Positions 7,421 to 17,243 of a stretch of DNA of 24,288 nt are shown in pieces (within the stretch, counting starts at the first letter, position 1; every line of letters begins with the position of its first letter). The translations under genes were made by a program, and so were the position numbers. The DNA is taken from contig CALNBM010000060.1 of assembly GCA_937874195.1 (NCBI GenBank), positions 1 to 24,288 of the forward strand. Direction: 5' to 3'. The DNA comes from an uncultured Clostridia bacterium (GTDB lineage Bacteria > Bacillota > Clostridia > Christensenellales > UBA1242). Under the pieces are notes generated by a model. That model made no database searches. It was not told the DNA's origin and saw only the letters and a program-made list of their open reading frames with translations.

Positions 7421-7702
7421 AATATTCCCACCTAAAAGGTGGTTGCTTTTCATGTGGGGACTAAACCCTTCTCTTCTCTTGCGTACACCTAAAAATTCTT
7501 TCACTCGCAGTTTTGGTTTTAATGGGTCTAGATATTCTTCCATACTTATTTAATCTAAAAATAAAATCTTTTCTAATCTTAAATTTATTACATATTCTGC
7601 TATTGCTTTTTCAATTCTTTTTACCGTTACTTGAAAAACTTTGTCTATATAAACCTATTATAAGGTTCTTCTCGCAATGCATAATGTATGGTACTTTACA
7701 GC
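7421..7702. repeat. Intergenic repeat element, copy B (pairs with 2861-3122)
   Basis: Diverged second copy of the element at 2861-3122, in the same orientation, with the same block order and a few small insertions, e.g. AGATATTC after AATGGGTCT. Its left end has the stronger hairpin: CCCAC...GTGGG flanking CTTTT/AAAAG on the minus strand, or CCACC-TAAAA-GGTGG on the plus strand (7429-7442). Its other end has a degraded version of copy A's hairpin, then TTTACAG (7696-7702). The minus strand keeps an open stretch of about 30 codons around 7550-7650 that copy A does not keep, so coding is doubtful. It fills most of the gap between the DUF975-like gene's terminator and spoVT. Confidence 0.72.
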
Positions 7703-7705
7703 AAA

Positions 7706-7733
7706 AAAAACACAATTTTAAAATTGTGTTTTT
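7706..7733 (-). terminator. Intrinsic terminator of the DUF975-like gene
   Basis: A perfect 14-bp palindrome with A5 and T5 outer ends (7706-7719 with 7720-7733), 5 bases after the stop codon at 7739. It has no unpaired centre, so the real loop would open the middle AT pairs. It could act on both strands. Confidence 0.72.
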
Positions 7734-7738
7734 ATAAT

Positions 7739-8746
7739 TTATTTCTTTGTTGTAGTCTTCGGCTTTGGAGCAGACTTTTTAGCAGCAGAAGTTGTTGTTT
7801 TAGGTTTAGCGGTTGCAGTCTTAGTACCCGCTGTTGTTGTTTTAGGTTTAGCGGTTGTGGTTTTAGTAGCTGTGGTTTTTGGTTTATTCACAGTTGTCTT
7901 TTTCACAGGGTCTTTAACTTTAATATCTTCAACTTTTATTTCTTCAACCTTAGCTTTCCCTTTAAGGGACTCTTCAAATTTAATTTGTTGTTCTCTTCTT
8001 TTAGCATTTTTTTCTGCATAAACTAGAGTTTCTTCAAAATATACTTGATTACAAGCATGATACCACGCTGAAATTAATGCAAAAAAGAACAATGAAATTA
8101 ACGAACCACCAACAACTATTGTAATCGTATATGCGGAAGCAACTACCCCGCTATGAATTAAAGAAGCTAATACAATTCCACCCACTAATAATAATCCAAA
8201 CATAACCCAAAAGAATAATTTATAGAATAGCATTGAAACACCCTTGCCGGTCATACGCACCTTACAATCAATAAGCGCTTCGCCAACATTGTCATATTCA
8301 AATTTATCCAGACAAAACATAACCATTGAGAACATTGCAATAAAGATAAGTGCCGGAATAACAAGTAATATGGTTCCTAATAGGTATGCAGTTGACATAA
8401 CAGTGCCAATTACTAATGCTTGAAGAAATTTTTCATCTTTCCAGCAGAATATTGAAACCACACTTGGATTTTCGCCTTTTGTTAGTTTATTAAAAAAGCG
8501 AACATAACCATGTTGCATTGGACCAATTAGCAAAAATGCGATTAATAGCGTCACAACCCATAATTGTTTAACTTGACCAAAAAGAATAATTGGAAGAATA
8601 GCAAGAACAAAAAATGGTAGAAAATATAGAACTTTTGCAAGCACTGCCTTCCAATAAACACCTTTTAACCTTTTTGGTCCTGCTTGAAAAATTAAGTTAA
8701 GAATAGAATCTTCAAAAATACTTTTATTTTTTGTTTCTTTTTCCAT
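7739..8746 (-). CDS. DUF975-like membrane protein with Lys/Pro/Thr-rich tail
   Basis: An integral membrane protein of 335 residues. Residues 31-240 resemble the DUF975 family: YWKAVLAKVL (31-40), hydrophobic segments at about 38-56, 62-78, 108-146, 171-197 and 203-228, HGYVRFFNKLTKGE (79-92) after the second span, and SAWYHACNQVYFEE near the end of the domain. The function of that family is unknown. From about 245 the chain becomes charged, and 280-335 is a low-complexity tail of repeated KPKTTT units, probably cytoplasmic. The ribosome site AGGAGT (8754-8759) and a promoter (8775-8802) stand before it, so it is transcribed alone. The basic tail is like the extension seen on S9 in this window and could bind nucleic acid or anionic polymers; that is inference. 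Confidence 0.85.
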   Translation of the reverse strand: MEKETKNKSIFEDSILNLIFQAGPKRLKGVYWKAVLAKVLYFLPFFVLAILPIILFGQVKQLWVVTLLIAFLLIGPMQHGYVRFFNKLTKGENPSVVSIFCWKDEKFLQALVIGTVMSTAYLLGTILLVIPALIFIAMFSMVMFCLDKFEYDNVGEALIDCKVRMTGKGVSMLFYKLFFWVMFGLLLVGGIVLASLIHSGVVASAYTITIVVGGSLISLFFFALISAWYHACNQVYFEETLVYAEKNAKRREQQIKFEESLKGKAKVEEIKVEDIKVKDPVKKTTVNKPKTTATKTTTAKPKTTTAGTKTATAKPKTTTSAAKKSAPKPKTTTKK

Positions 8747-8774
8747 TATATTAACTCCTATAAAATTTGATTAT

Positions 8775-8802
8775 AGTATACCAAACAATAAAATTTTATC
8801 AA
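8775..8802 (-). promoter_or_regulatory. Promoter of the DUF975-like gene
   Basis: Minus-strand TTGATA (8797-8802), a 16-base spacer and TATACT (8775-8780). The site is 28 bases before the start codon. Confidence 0.58.
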
Positions 8803-8874
8803 ACGAAATTTCATATCTTTTGTATTATGTTTTAAAAAACTCCACCAGTTAAAGACTTTGCATCTCTTTCATTA

Positions 8875-11800
8875 TCACTCTTTTGTAATCGTAATTTCCA
8901 CTATATTATCAGCATACTCAACTTGTTTATATTCTAGATTAAAATCAGCATCCATACCCACATATTCATAAGCAGTAATTCTTAAAGTAAGTGAAGTTAT
9001 ATCATTCACTATTTCCGCTTCGTTTAATTGGAGCAGATTTGAAAAACCTGCCACATTTCCACCCACTAAGTTTATTTGATTTAATTGCATACTAATTCCT
9101 GTTGCAGATTCCGAAGTTATTTCAAAAGACAATTTCAAAAACTTATGTTCAGAACTAAAATCAGTTCCAAGCAGAAGAGCAAAATATTCATTCAAATTAT
9201 AAGATATAGTACTTCCGCTTCCTACACTTAAATTGATTGGATGAAAGGTTTGCTTATAACCATCATCTGTCGCAGGAAGAGAAAAATTTTGGCTTTCGTC
9301 GTATTCAGCATCTATCTCTCCACTATCACTTTGCCATTTAATAATACCGCCCACTTTAATAAATATATATAAACTATATGATTTATCACTTCCGTTATAT
9401 TCCCCATCAAAATACCCATTAAATTTAGCAACAACTGGAAGCATAACAGTTTTTGATAGTTCCGGTAACATAAGAAGACCATCTGAATTAATTTCAGCAT
9501 TGTTATTTAATAATTGATAAAGGTCTGTTGCAACTGGTTCTCCCTCATTTTCTATAAAGAACTGCTCTTTAATATTCGCTCCCCCAACTTGATTCTCCCA
9601 AAATTCAACTGGTATTGTGTTACTTATATTTATCGAGAAGGCTAAAATATGGCGAATTTCTTGTGTGTTAGTAACAGGTTCGTAATTTTCAGTAACTGCA
9701 TTAAATTTCGAAAAAGTAAATAAATTTTCTAGCAGATTGCTATTATTATACTGTGTTTCATTCTCAAAATAATGTGGAGCAACACGCGAGGAGTTAATTT
9801 GCACTTTATAAAATGGTTGCAAGGTATAAGTTACAGGTTCTAAAAATTTAAATAATAAATTATCATTTCTATAAACCGAAACAGAAATTTGCACGGTTAA
9901 GTTTTTGTATATGTTTTTTACATATAACTCATTATTTATCATCCAAACAAAGTCATTGCCACCGTTAACAAGTTCAAGTTCATAGCTAACAAAATCGCTT
10001 ATATTGCTATAAAAATCATCAACCATAAATTCTTTTACAATAAAGTTTTCAGTAAGTTTTTCACGATTATACACTACCTCATTTTCATCTGCGCTACCAA
10101 TTAATTGCTGAGTAGGAGCTGGCGTATATTTGAAATTATGTTTAATTTGAATATACATAATCCTTTTTAAAGCAGTACCACTAACAATATATGGCATAGT
10201 TATATCTATAGAAATATGTTCGTCTATATTTACAACGCTATTTAAATAAAGAGTTGTCTGTTGACTGCCACAAACTACATAAACATACTGTCCATCCACC
10301 ATTCCGAAATTAGCAAGCGATCGATATGCTTGTGGTATTTCAACATACATGTGATTCTCATAATTGAAATTAACATTGTTTACATATATATAATTAAATA
10401 AAGCTAATTGTGTTCCGCCGTTTGCAACAAGAGGATTAGATGCTGAGTTAACAACAACACCATCAGGAGAGTTTTTTATTTCGAAACTATTTATCTTTTC
10501 AAATTGAGAATAGAAAGCATAGCGTTTTTCAACTTTTTGACTGTATGTTCCATTTGTTTGCTGAAATAATGAAACAACAAAATCTATGTTTATAACAAAA
10601 TCACCAAAGTCACCTAATTTAAATGGAAGTGTTCCATCATCGTTAAGCAAAACTTCACTTGTTTGAGAATTATATTTACCTGCCGTGAAATATTTACTCA
10701 CATTTGTATCTTTTGTTATTGTGATTGTTCCTACGCCCAAATGATGGTTTATAAATGCTATAATATCATTAATAGTTTGCGCTTCTTCTTCTAACACATC
10801 CTTTGAATTAATATATGTTAAAAATTCCACTAATTTGTCATAATAATTATCATGAGTTGGAAGAGTTTCGTAATATATCGTTTCAACAATAGTTTTCATT
10901 TTTGCTTCAACTTCAACAAAATCAAATTTAAACACACTATCAACTTCTGTCAATACTTTTAAGATAGTGTTATTATACTTAGGAACTTTATATAGTAAAT
11001 AATTAACAGCACTTACTACTCGGCTTTTTCTTATCTCATCACTATAAAAGTCGAACATATTATCAAGAGAAGATTCGTAATAAAGTGAGATTAACTCATC
11101 AATAAAATTTTGAAATGTGTTATTGTAAGCGCTTTTAACAACATCAATAATATAAGCTAATTCATTATCGTCCCTATTTATTGTGCTAGATGGAATAATT
11201 CCATAGTTTTGAATAATAGATAGTAATCTATCCACATTATAAGTTAAATCTGATTGTTGCTCATACTCGTCAAAATCAATTTGTGAAGCTTTACTTATTA
11301 ACTCATCAAGATATATTCTTATATAATTTTCGTTATTAATAGACGCATCCACAACATTTTCCTCATCAGAAAATGCTATTTTAACAAGTGGATATGAGGT
11401 GTTATTTGCAGCATTATATTTTTTTGTTTCATTATTAACAATATTCACAATTTCTGCCAAGCTGTGGTTTATATTAATCAATGCTTCATTGAAGTTGATT
11501 TTGTCTTTCGCCACTTCTATTGCATTAATGTAATTTTGATATAAGTGTAACATGTTAGTATCTGCTGAATCTATATACAGTTTAGTTTTATAAACACCAT
11601 TTCCATAGTAAAAAGAATAATTTGGAATTCCGTTGTTTTCGACTGTGAAAAATTGCCAAATTACATCGCCGTAGTTTCCGTTTTGATCAAACTCACCTGA
11701 CATAATTATGTTTTTAACGCCGTCAAACTCATCATCGTTTACTTTTTTAATATTAGAAACTTCTGGTGACTTCACTAATATGGTTAAGTTGTCGTGTCTA

Positions 11801-14646
11801 AGCAGCTTATATATTTTATCAAATCCACTCTTAACTTTAAGCACTGCTGGCGTTTCTGGCTCAATGGCAGATGTTTTAATATCATAAATTTGCGTTGCAT
11901 CCACACTTGCCTGACTGCTGCTTAATGAAAGTGTAACCTTGTCGTTATCGGTGATAAAATCAAGTTTGTCGTTTCCTTGTTTACCTATTGCACTATCAAA
12001 CGCCCTTTTTATATTTCCTATAACATCAATTCCGTCATCATTAATTTGCTTTTCTTCACTTGAATTTAATTCGATATATATTTGATATCCATAATTCGAA
12101 TTAAAAATCCTTGTAATATTATATGCAGACACATAAATTAATCCTTCATACTCTTCATTTGTGAGCAATCTAAGTTTTGTGAAAGTTAAATCAATGGAGC
12201 CGTCTGTTCTATTATTTCTTAAAAATAATGAATATGATAGTGCCTGTTTAACGGTAATTTCACCAGTTGTTTTGTTTTTTTCTTCATACAGATAAGAATT
12301 AGGGTAACTGTCTGTTTCGCCTAACTCAATTTCCGTAAAATAATTTATTTTTTCTAACAAACTAATACTAGAAAATTGAAGACTAGAAAGACTATCTATG
12401 GAAGAATCTCCTTCAATAAGTGTGGAATATAACACAACATAATTTACAGGCTCATCAATTTTTTCGCCATCAACATTAATAGCATCGCCATTATCGTTAA
12501 ACAATCTATTGCCCTCTCTGTCAATAGCGTTTGAATCAGCATCGGTTAGCACAAACACAACAAAAAATTTAATCTTATCATTACTAGAATTAATTGCTTG
12601 AATGTTTGCACTAAACCTACCGTCTAGTAAGTTTGTTAATGGTATTTCATATCCTGTAAGCAAATCTTCTCCATAATTAATTGGAACACCATTCATGCTT
12701 GTGAAGTTAGCTATCTTATCATTTACTTTTATAATATTAAATAGTTGTTCTTCTAATAATTTAAGTTGACCATTTAAATATATTTGCATTTCGCTTCTAA
12801 CACCATTATTGCTATTGTATTCTATAAATAGTCGTGGAATTAGATATTGACTTTGCATTTGTGATTTATTAATGATTTTGTTAGTGTTGATAATGATATT
12901 TTGTGTTCCAACATATATTGTTCCATCAAAAATATCGGGATTGGAAGCAACCAAACCATTATTATCTACACACATATCCCATGGGTTAGTTCCGGTTTTG
13001 CGTTCAACGATATTACTTGCATCATTTCCCTCGTACATCACACTATTAGGAGATGTATGACTTATATAAATTTTACTAAAATCATAAAAGACATTTGTTT
13101 CACCATTTGATTTAGTTATAGAAAGTGAAAATAAAACATATATTTGGAAAGGTTTTTCTTTAGACGGAATTTTTGGAAGAAAGTTAAAAACACTAGATAA
13201 TTTATTGATTTCTAAAAATTCATAATTTAATCTTAATCTGCTTTCAGTTTCCAAAGATATGTTTATCTCTGTGTTTGCATTAATAATGTTTGATAGTTGA
13301 TAAACACTTTGCAAGTGCTCATGTGTGGTTACTCCTGTTTGTCCTTCTTCACCTTTGTCAACAAACACTGATATGCTTAAATTTCCAAGTAATGAAAGGT
13401 TGGTTGCTGCATCGGGTTCTGTTTCCTCACCATCGCCTAACTTTGTTTTAATATTAAATTTATCAATAAGGTTTTGCAGTGATAATTGAGTATTATCAAA
13501 AACCGTGAATTCTTGCTCTGTTTCATCAACATTTAATCCTGTTATTTCAACATCACTTATAAAAAATTCAATATCCGCCACAATAAAAACATGTTTTAAA
13601 GATGGCCAAACTTGGGTTAAAAATGAATCTTTTTCCCATTTTAAAGATATTTCATTTCCCTTTGTTTGAAATTGACTAAAAAATTCTGCCACTGAACGAG
13701 TGTCATTGATATAATTATAATACTTGTTCAAATAATTATTATATTCAATAACTAACGCTTGATAAGATGCATCATTATTTATAGAAGTTGGTTTACCATA
13801 ATATAAATCAAAAAAGGCAAGAAAACCTTTCTCTTTAAACTCTTCTTGCATTTGATAGGTTCTGTGCATTCGAGTTATAACACTAAATCTGTCACCCTCA
13901 ACATTTTTGGAATTTAAAAAAAGCTTATAAAAAGGTTTTGGGCGCTTATCTGTTACTAACTCAGTTGACATAATATTATCTTGCTCTGTAAAAAACAACA
14001 CATCTCTTTTCACGGTTGGACCTAGAAAAGAAACTTTAGATTGGTTTATGTTAAAAGAATTGAAATAATCCGAACTAAGTTCAATTATTCTTTCTTCATC
14101 TCTAGTTAAAATATATGAAGTTTCCATTTTTGGCAAATCTGACACATTATATTTTAAGGAATTTGTGGTTATAGGAGTGTCAACAATTATATTAAGTTTG
14201 CAACTCATACCCACTTGTGAAATAAATTGTACAACCGCTGAGCCACCAATATTTCTACCTTGTTCATCTTTCAGCACTTTAATTGTAAAAGGCTGGCGTG
14301 TTTTAACAATATCTGGCAGACTTATTGCTTTATGATCTTGCCGTAAATCCACAGTTAGCAGGTTTGTAGTTGAATTTTCAGGCATTGAACCTAAAGTAAT
14401 AGTGGTATCATCTTCAATAACAATATGAATCTCTTGCACATTTCCGCTACCGTCAACTTTTGACCCTGCGCTAACAATGTTGCCTACGGAAGTAAATGTT
14501 TGTTCACTTATGTAAAGAGAAGTTGCTTGAACAACTTTTTCATTAAATCCACCTGAAAGTGCAAAAATTCCGATTATTAAACCAAGTATACCCAAAACGG
14601 AGAGCATACTAATAGAAATAATCCTATATATTTTTTTTCTTTTCAT
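8875..14646 (-). CDS. Giant membrane-anchored surface protein, unknown function
   Basis: A 1923-residue protein with no gene family I recognise. It starts with a basic stretch and a hydrophobic signal or anchor segment (about 9-31), and the rest is predicted to lie outside the cell. There is no LPXTG-type sorting signal or C-terminal membrane segment, so the N-terminal anchor is probably the only attachment. Most of the chain is Asn/Ser/Thr/Ile-rich and beta-like. Part of 60-160 (e.g. GGSAVVQFISQVG) resembles the end of Ig-like surface domains. A region at about 1040-1300 looks helical. Cysteines are few. The start is supported by GGAAGGTGA (14653-14661) and a strong promoter. It lies beside a BIG2-like lipoprotein on the same strand, suggesting a shared surface role. 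Codon use and base content match the neighbours, so recent transfer is not indicated. Confidence 0.85.
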   Translation of the reverse strand: MKRKKIYRIISISMLSVLGILGLIIGIFALSGGFNEKVVQATSLYISEQTFTSVGNIVSAGSKVDGSGNVQEIHIVIEDDTTITLGSMPENSTTNLLTVDLRQDHKAISLPDIVKTRQPFTIKVLKDEQGRNIGGSAVVQFISQVGMSCKLNIIVDTPITTNSLKYNVSDLPKMETSYILTRDEERIIELSSDYFNSFNINQSKVSFLGPTVKRDVLFFTEQDNIMSTELVTDKRPKPFYKLFLNSKNVEGDRFSVITRMHRTYQMQEEFKEKGFLAFFDLYYGKPTSINNDASYQALVIEYNNYLNKYYNYINDTRSVAEFFSQFQTKGNEISLKWEKDSFLTQVWPSLKHVFIVADIEFFISDVEITGLNVDETEQEFTVFDNTQLSLQNLIDKFNIKTKLGDGEETEPDAATNLSLLGNLSISVFVDKGEEGQTGVTTHEHLQSVYQLSNIINANTEINISLETESRLRLNYEFLEINKLSSVFNFLPKIPSKEKPFQIYVLFSLSITKSNGETNVFYDFSKIYISHTSPNSVMYEGNDASNIVERKTGTNPWDMCVDNNGLVASNPDIFDGTIYVGTQNIIINTNKIINKSQMQSQYLIPRLFIEYNSNNGVRSEMQIYLNGQLKLLEEQLFNIIKVNDKIANFTSMNGVPINYGEDLLTGYEIPLTNLLDGRFSANIQAINSSNDKIKFFVVFVLTDADSNAIDREGNRLFNDNGDAINVDGEKIDEPVNYVVLYSTLIEGDSSIDSLSSLQFSSISLLEKINYFTEIELGETDSYPNSYLYEEKNKTTGEITVKQALSYSLFLRNNRTDGSIDLTFTKLRLLTNEEYEGLIYVSAYNITRIFNSNYGYQIYIELNSSEEKQINDDGIDVIGNIKRAFDSAIGKQGNDKLDFITDNDKVTLSLSSSQASVDATQIYDIKTSAIEPETPAVLKVKSGFDKIYKLLRHDNLTILVKSPEVSNIKKVNDDEFDGVKNIIMSGEFDQNGNYGDVIWQFFTVENNGIPNYSFYYGNGVYKTKLYIDSADTNMLHLYQNYINAIEVAKDKINFNEALININHSLAEIVNIVNNETKKYNAANNTSYPLVKIAFSDEENVVDASINNENYIRIYLDELISKASQIDFDEYEQQSDLTYNVDRLLSIIQNYGIIPSSTINRDDNELAYIIDVVKSAYNNTFQNFIDELISLYYESSLDNMFDFYSDEIRKSRVVSAVNYLLYKVPKYNNTILKVLTEVDSVFKFDFVEVEAKMKTIVETIYYETLPTHDNYYDKLVEFLTYINSKDVLEEEAQTINDIIAFINHHLGVGTITITKDTNVSKYFTAGKYNSQTSEVLLNDDGTLPFKLGDFGDFVINIDFVVSLFQQTNGTYSQKVEKRYAFYSQFEKINSFEIKNSPDGVVVNSASNPLVANGGTQLALFNYIYVNNVNFNYENHMYVEIPQAYRSLANFGMVDGQYVYVVCGSQQTTLYLNSVVNIDEHISIDITMPYIVSGTALKRIMYIQIKHNFKYTPAPTQQLIGSADENEVVYNREKLTENFIVKEFMVDDFYSNISDFVSYELELVNGGNDFVWMINNELYVKNIYKNLTVQISVSVYRNDNLLFKFLEPVTYTLQPFYKVQINSSRVAPHYFENETQYNNSNLLENLFTFSKFNAVTENYEPVTNTQEIRHILAFSINISNTIPVEFWENQVGGANIKEQFFIENEGEPVATDLYQLLNNNAEINSDGLLMLPELSKTVMLPVVAKFNGYFDGEYNGSDKSYSLYIFIKVGGIIKWQSDSGEIDAEYDESQNFSLPATDDGYKQTFHPINLSVGSGSTISYNLNEYFALLLGTDFSSEHKFLKLSFEITSESATGISMQLNQINLVGGNVAGFSNLLQLNEAEIVNDITSLTLRITAYEYVGMDADFNLEYKQVEYADNIVEITITKE

Positions 14647-14704
14647 TCAACTTCACCTTCCGCAATTCCAAATTACAACAAAATCACAAGTTAATCTTGT
14701 TTTT

Positions 14705-14733
14705 AGTATAATAAAATAACTTTTTTAAGTCAA
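14705..14733 (-). promoter_or_regulatory. Strong sigma-A-like promoter of the giant gene
   Basis: Minus-strand TTGACT (14728-14733), a 17-base spacer and TATACT (14705-14710), about 60 bases before the start codon. One mismatch from consensus in each box. Confidence 0.72.
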
Positions 14734-14891
14734 ACAATTATATATTTTATTTTAAACTACTATTTGTTTTTTATGAATATATGGCTTAAATATTAATTGC
14801 GTATTTTTAAACAAGCCATTTATAAATATAATTTTTTTTCAATGATAAAAAATATGAGAAAGATAATTATTTTTTAGTTTAATAAATTTTT

Positions 14892-14945
14892 TTTATTATT
14901 TATAAGTTTATTATGAAAATTAAAAAAACAATTTATTATTTATAA
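14892..14945. repeat. Short direct repeat in the 311-base gap 14647-14957
   Basis: TTTATTATTTATAA occurs at 14892-14905 and again at 14932-14945. ATGAAAATT also occurs near each copy. The gap is extremely AT-rich and otherwise holds only the promoter of the giant gene. No clear terminator for the lipoprotein gene upstream is visible. Chance is possible given the composition. Confidence 0.45.
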
Positions 14946-14957
14946 TGAAAATTTTTT

Positions 14958-16952
14958 TCAAGAAACAATAACGGCAAGATTGAAATTTGTTAGTCCTGAA
15001 TAATTGCCTGTAATTTCATAGCGAATAATGGTCTGTCCGCAACTTATGGCTTTTAATAGTTGAATATCGCTAAATTGAGGAGGGTTTGAGGTTATAACAG
15101 CTTGATTTTCAATATAACTATTAATTATATTTACAATTAATATATCTCCACTCCGTATCTCGAAACTAACTATAACATCTTTTTTATCGTTCATATTTAA
15201 TTGAAGGGGATTTTCTTTAATCCATTCTTCACTATCAATTAATAATTTTAATTCAGTGATATAATAACCTAATGCTATGGTTACCGTTTCTTCAATTTCA
15301 CCGCATTTAACTTTAAAAGTTGCAGACTTTTCATTATTCATAGCTGTTATTGTTATAACATAATCTTTTATACTAATTACATCTGCTGAAAGATTAATAA
15401 ATTTGACTTCGCCCACATTATATGCATAGTCATTGTCATACTTTATTACAACTAGGCTTTCGTTACTATCATCTGTGGCATTCAAATATAAAATACTTTC
15501 GTATTCTAATTCAAATTCCCTCACTAACAGTTTTTCCACTTTAAATTTTTGCGTAAAATTATAATCTGCAATTAGAATCGTTATTTCACACTCGCCTTCT
15601 GCATCCAGCGTTTTTAATTTATTATTTTCAAAAATCAAATAATCATTAGGTTCAACTTGATAATCTGTGCAATAATTGTCATCAACAAAAACTGCAATTT
15701 CCGCATAATATTGATGGCTTATGTTTTCAAAATTTTTATTTAATAAATATAAAACAATCTCACTCTCTTTAATAGACTGTTCTTCATATAAAAAATCGAT
15801 TATAATATCATTATTGTCATATAATTTAATATTTTTTTCAAATATAATAACTTCTTCAAAGGTGTAAGAAAAATTGCCTTTATAGGAAAATGAAAAATGG
15901 GAAATTTCTTTATTTAAAAATTTAAAAATTAATTCTATACAATTTGTATTCTTTTTATCTTCAATTATTTCAATATCTTCACTAAAAATAAAATTATTTG
16001 CTGATAAGTTTTCGCCCTCAATAGAAACCGTATAAGCGGAATCTGTAAAATAATAATCTTCTTCTTGAATTGAAACATTTTTTGGTGGCTCAGTTATTTC
16101 AAAATCATAACTAATAACACTTATTCCACCCATAAGTATATAATTTATTATAATATATCCACTTCCTGACTGCTCACCGATTTTAAAAGTTCCATCAAAC
16201 GATAATTCAAGAAGTTCGCTATCTGTTCTAAAAGAAAATTCGGTTATAAAATTTGAATGAAAGTTGTGTGTTATTTCTCCATTTGAAAGTGTGCTAAAAA
16301 TTATTTTACCATTAATTAGGTTTTTAACTTCATAACTATTGCCTGCCACCTCTATTACTAACTCTTCAACTTTTTGCTCTTTAGTTAAATAATCTAAAAC
16401 GCTAAAAAAAACACTTGCCTCTCCCTCTTTCAAAGCAATTATTTCGCTATTGTCAATGGATATAATTTCTTCATTTGACGAAGTTAAAATAACGGGATAA
16501 ATATAATTTGCTGGAGTAAATTCCATATAAGACTGTGCGAACACACTGTTACCTTTTAGCATGCTTATGCTACCAGTTTTAACAGAAAAACTACTTAACT
16601 TAATTGCATCTTTTTTCACATTTAGTATGTAAGAAGTACCTAAAACACTTCCGTTATAACTTTTTATATGTGCAAATATTTCGGCCTGCCCAACATTTTT
16701 GCATTTCACTATATTATTATCTACTTCTGCCACAGTCTCATTATTGGACAAAAAAGAAAGTGTGGTTATATCTAGGCTTTTTCCAATAATCAAACTGTCC
16801 CGAGAGAGCTCAAACTCATCATTCACGCCATACTCATTAATATCTTTAAAAATGAATTCAACATTACTTAGTTGAAAACTGGAACACGAACTAAGGGCAA
16901 AACCAAACACAAAAACCAAAATTATCATTGCAAGGTTTATCCAAAATTTCAT
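14958..16952 (-). CDS. Lipoprotein with BIG2-like Ig domains
   Basis: A 664-residue predicted lipoprotein. The signal peptide ends in the lipobox ALSSC, with the lipidated Cys at 23. Two bacterial Ig-like (BIG2) units follow: one with NETVAEVDNNIVKCKNVGQA (71-90), the other with TSSNEEIISIDNSEIIALKE (157-176), both matching the pattern in which a value statement is followed by a constant-and-change strand pair. The rest is beta-rich and Glu/Asn-rich, probably more Ig-like folds without clear signatures. BIG2 domains are common in surface adhesins, but no binding partner can be named. The ribosome site before the ATG is weak (GAAGAG). Its own promoter is at 16997-17024. It is the upstream neighbour of the giant gene on the same strand, separated by 311 bases and a separate promoter. 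Confidence 0.85.
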   Translation of the reverse strand: MKFWINLAMIILVFVFGFALSSCSSFQLSNVEFIFKDINEYGVNDEFELSRDSLIIGKSLDITTLSFLSNNETVAEVDNNIVKCKNVGQAEIFAHIKSYNGSVLGTSYILNVKKDAIKLSSFSVKTGSISMLKGNSVFAQSYMEFTPANYIYPVILTSSNEEIISIDNSEIIALKEGEASVFFSVLDYLTKEQKVEELVIEVAGNSYEVKNLINGKIIFSTLSNGEITHNFHSNFITEFSFRTDSELLELSFDGTFKIGEQSGSGYIIINYILMGGISVISYDFEITEPPKNVSIQEEDYYFTDSAYTVSIEGENLSANNFIFSEDIEIIEDKKNTNCIELIFKFLNKEISHFSFSYKGNFSYTFEEVIIFEKNIKLYDNNDIIIDFLYEEQSIKESEIVLYLLNKNFENISHQYYAEIAVFVDDNYCTDYQVEPNDYLIFENNKLKTLDAEGECEITILIADYNFTQKFKVEKLLVREFELEYESILYLNATDDSNESLVVIKYDNDYAYNVGEVKFINLSADVISIKDYVITITAMNNEKSATFKVKCGEIEETVTIALGYYITELKLLIDSEEWIKENPLQLNMNDKKDVIVSFEIRSGDILIVNIINSYIENQAVITSNPPQFSDIQLLKAISCGQTIIRYEITGNYSGLTNFNLAVIVS

Positions 16953-16996
16953 ATAAACTCTTCGACATTATTAGGCAAAACACATCATTAATCTTC

Positions 16997-17024
16997 ATAA
17001 TATCACATTAAATTTAACTTGCAA
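16997..17024 (-). promoter_or_regulatory. Extended -10 promoter of the BIG2-like lipoprotein gene
   Basis: Minus-strand TTGCAA (17019-17024), a 16-base spacer and TATTAT (16997-17002) preceded by TGA, giving an extended -10. It is 44 bases before the start codon. Confidence 0.55.
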
Positions 17025-17243
17025 AATAAATTTTATATTTTAATAAACATTTAACGAAATATATATACTTCAAAATAAAGATTTAGATTTAAATGCTCTT
17101 TCATTCTAGCATTTTCTAAACAATTTCCTTTTCTACTCATGTTTTAATGAATAATTCTTTCTTTAACTAATATTAAACTTGTTTGTTGTATTCCAATCAA
17201 AAACAGTATCCATTTAGATATTGATTTTTTACAACATTTTTTA

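Noticed and set aside
7225..7431. 68-residue open frame on the minus strand upstream of spoVT
   Set aside because: It overlaps the spoVT start in another frame, covers the promoter and shows no ribosome site or family resemblance.
7540..7660. About 30 open codons on the minus strand of repeat copy B, faintly like a helix-turn-helix
   Set aside because: Copy A has stops in the aligned frame and there is no start with a ribosome site; the likeness is too weak to claim a gene.
14880..14957. AT-rich stretch as a terminator for the BIG2-like lipoprotein gene
   Set aside because: No stem with a clear loop followed by a U tract could be drawn; only short direct repeats were found.
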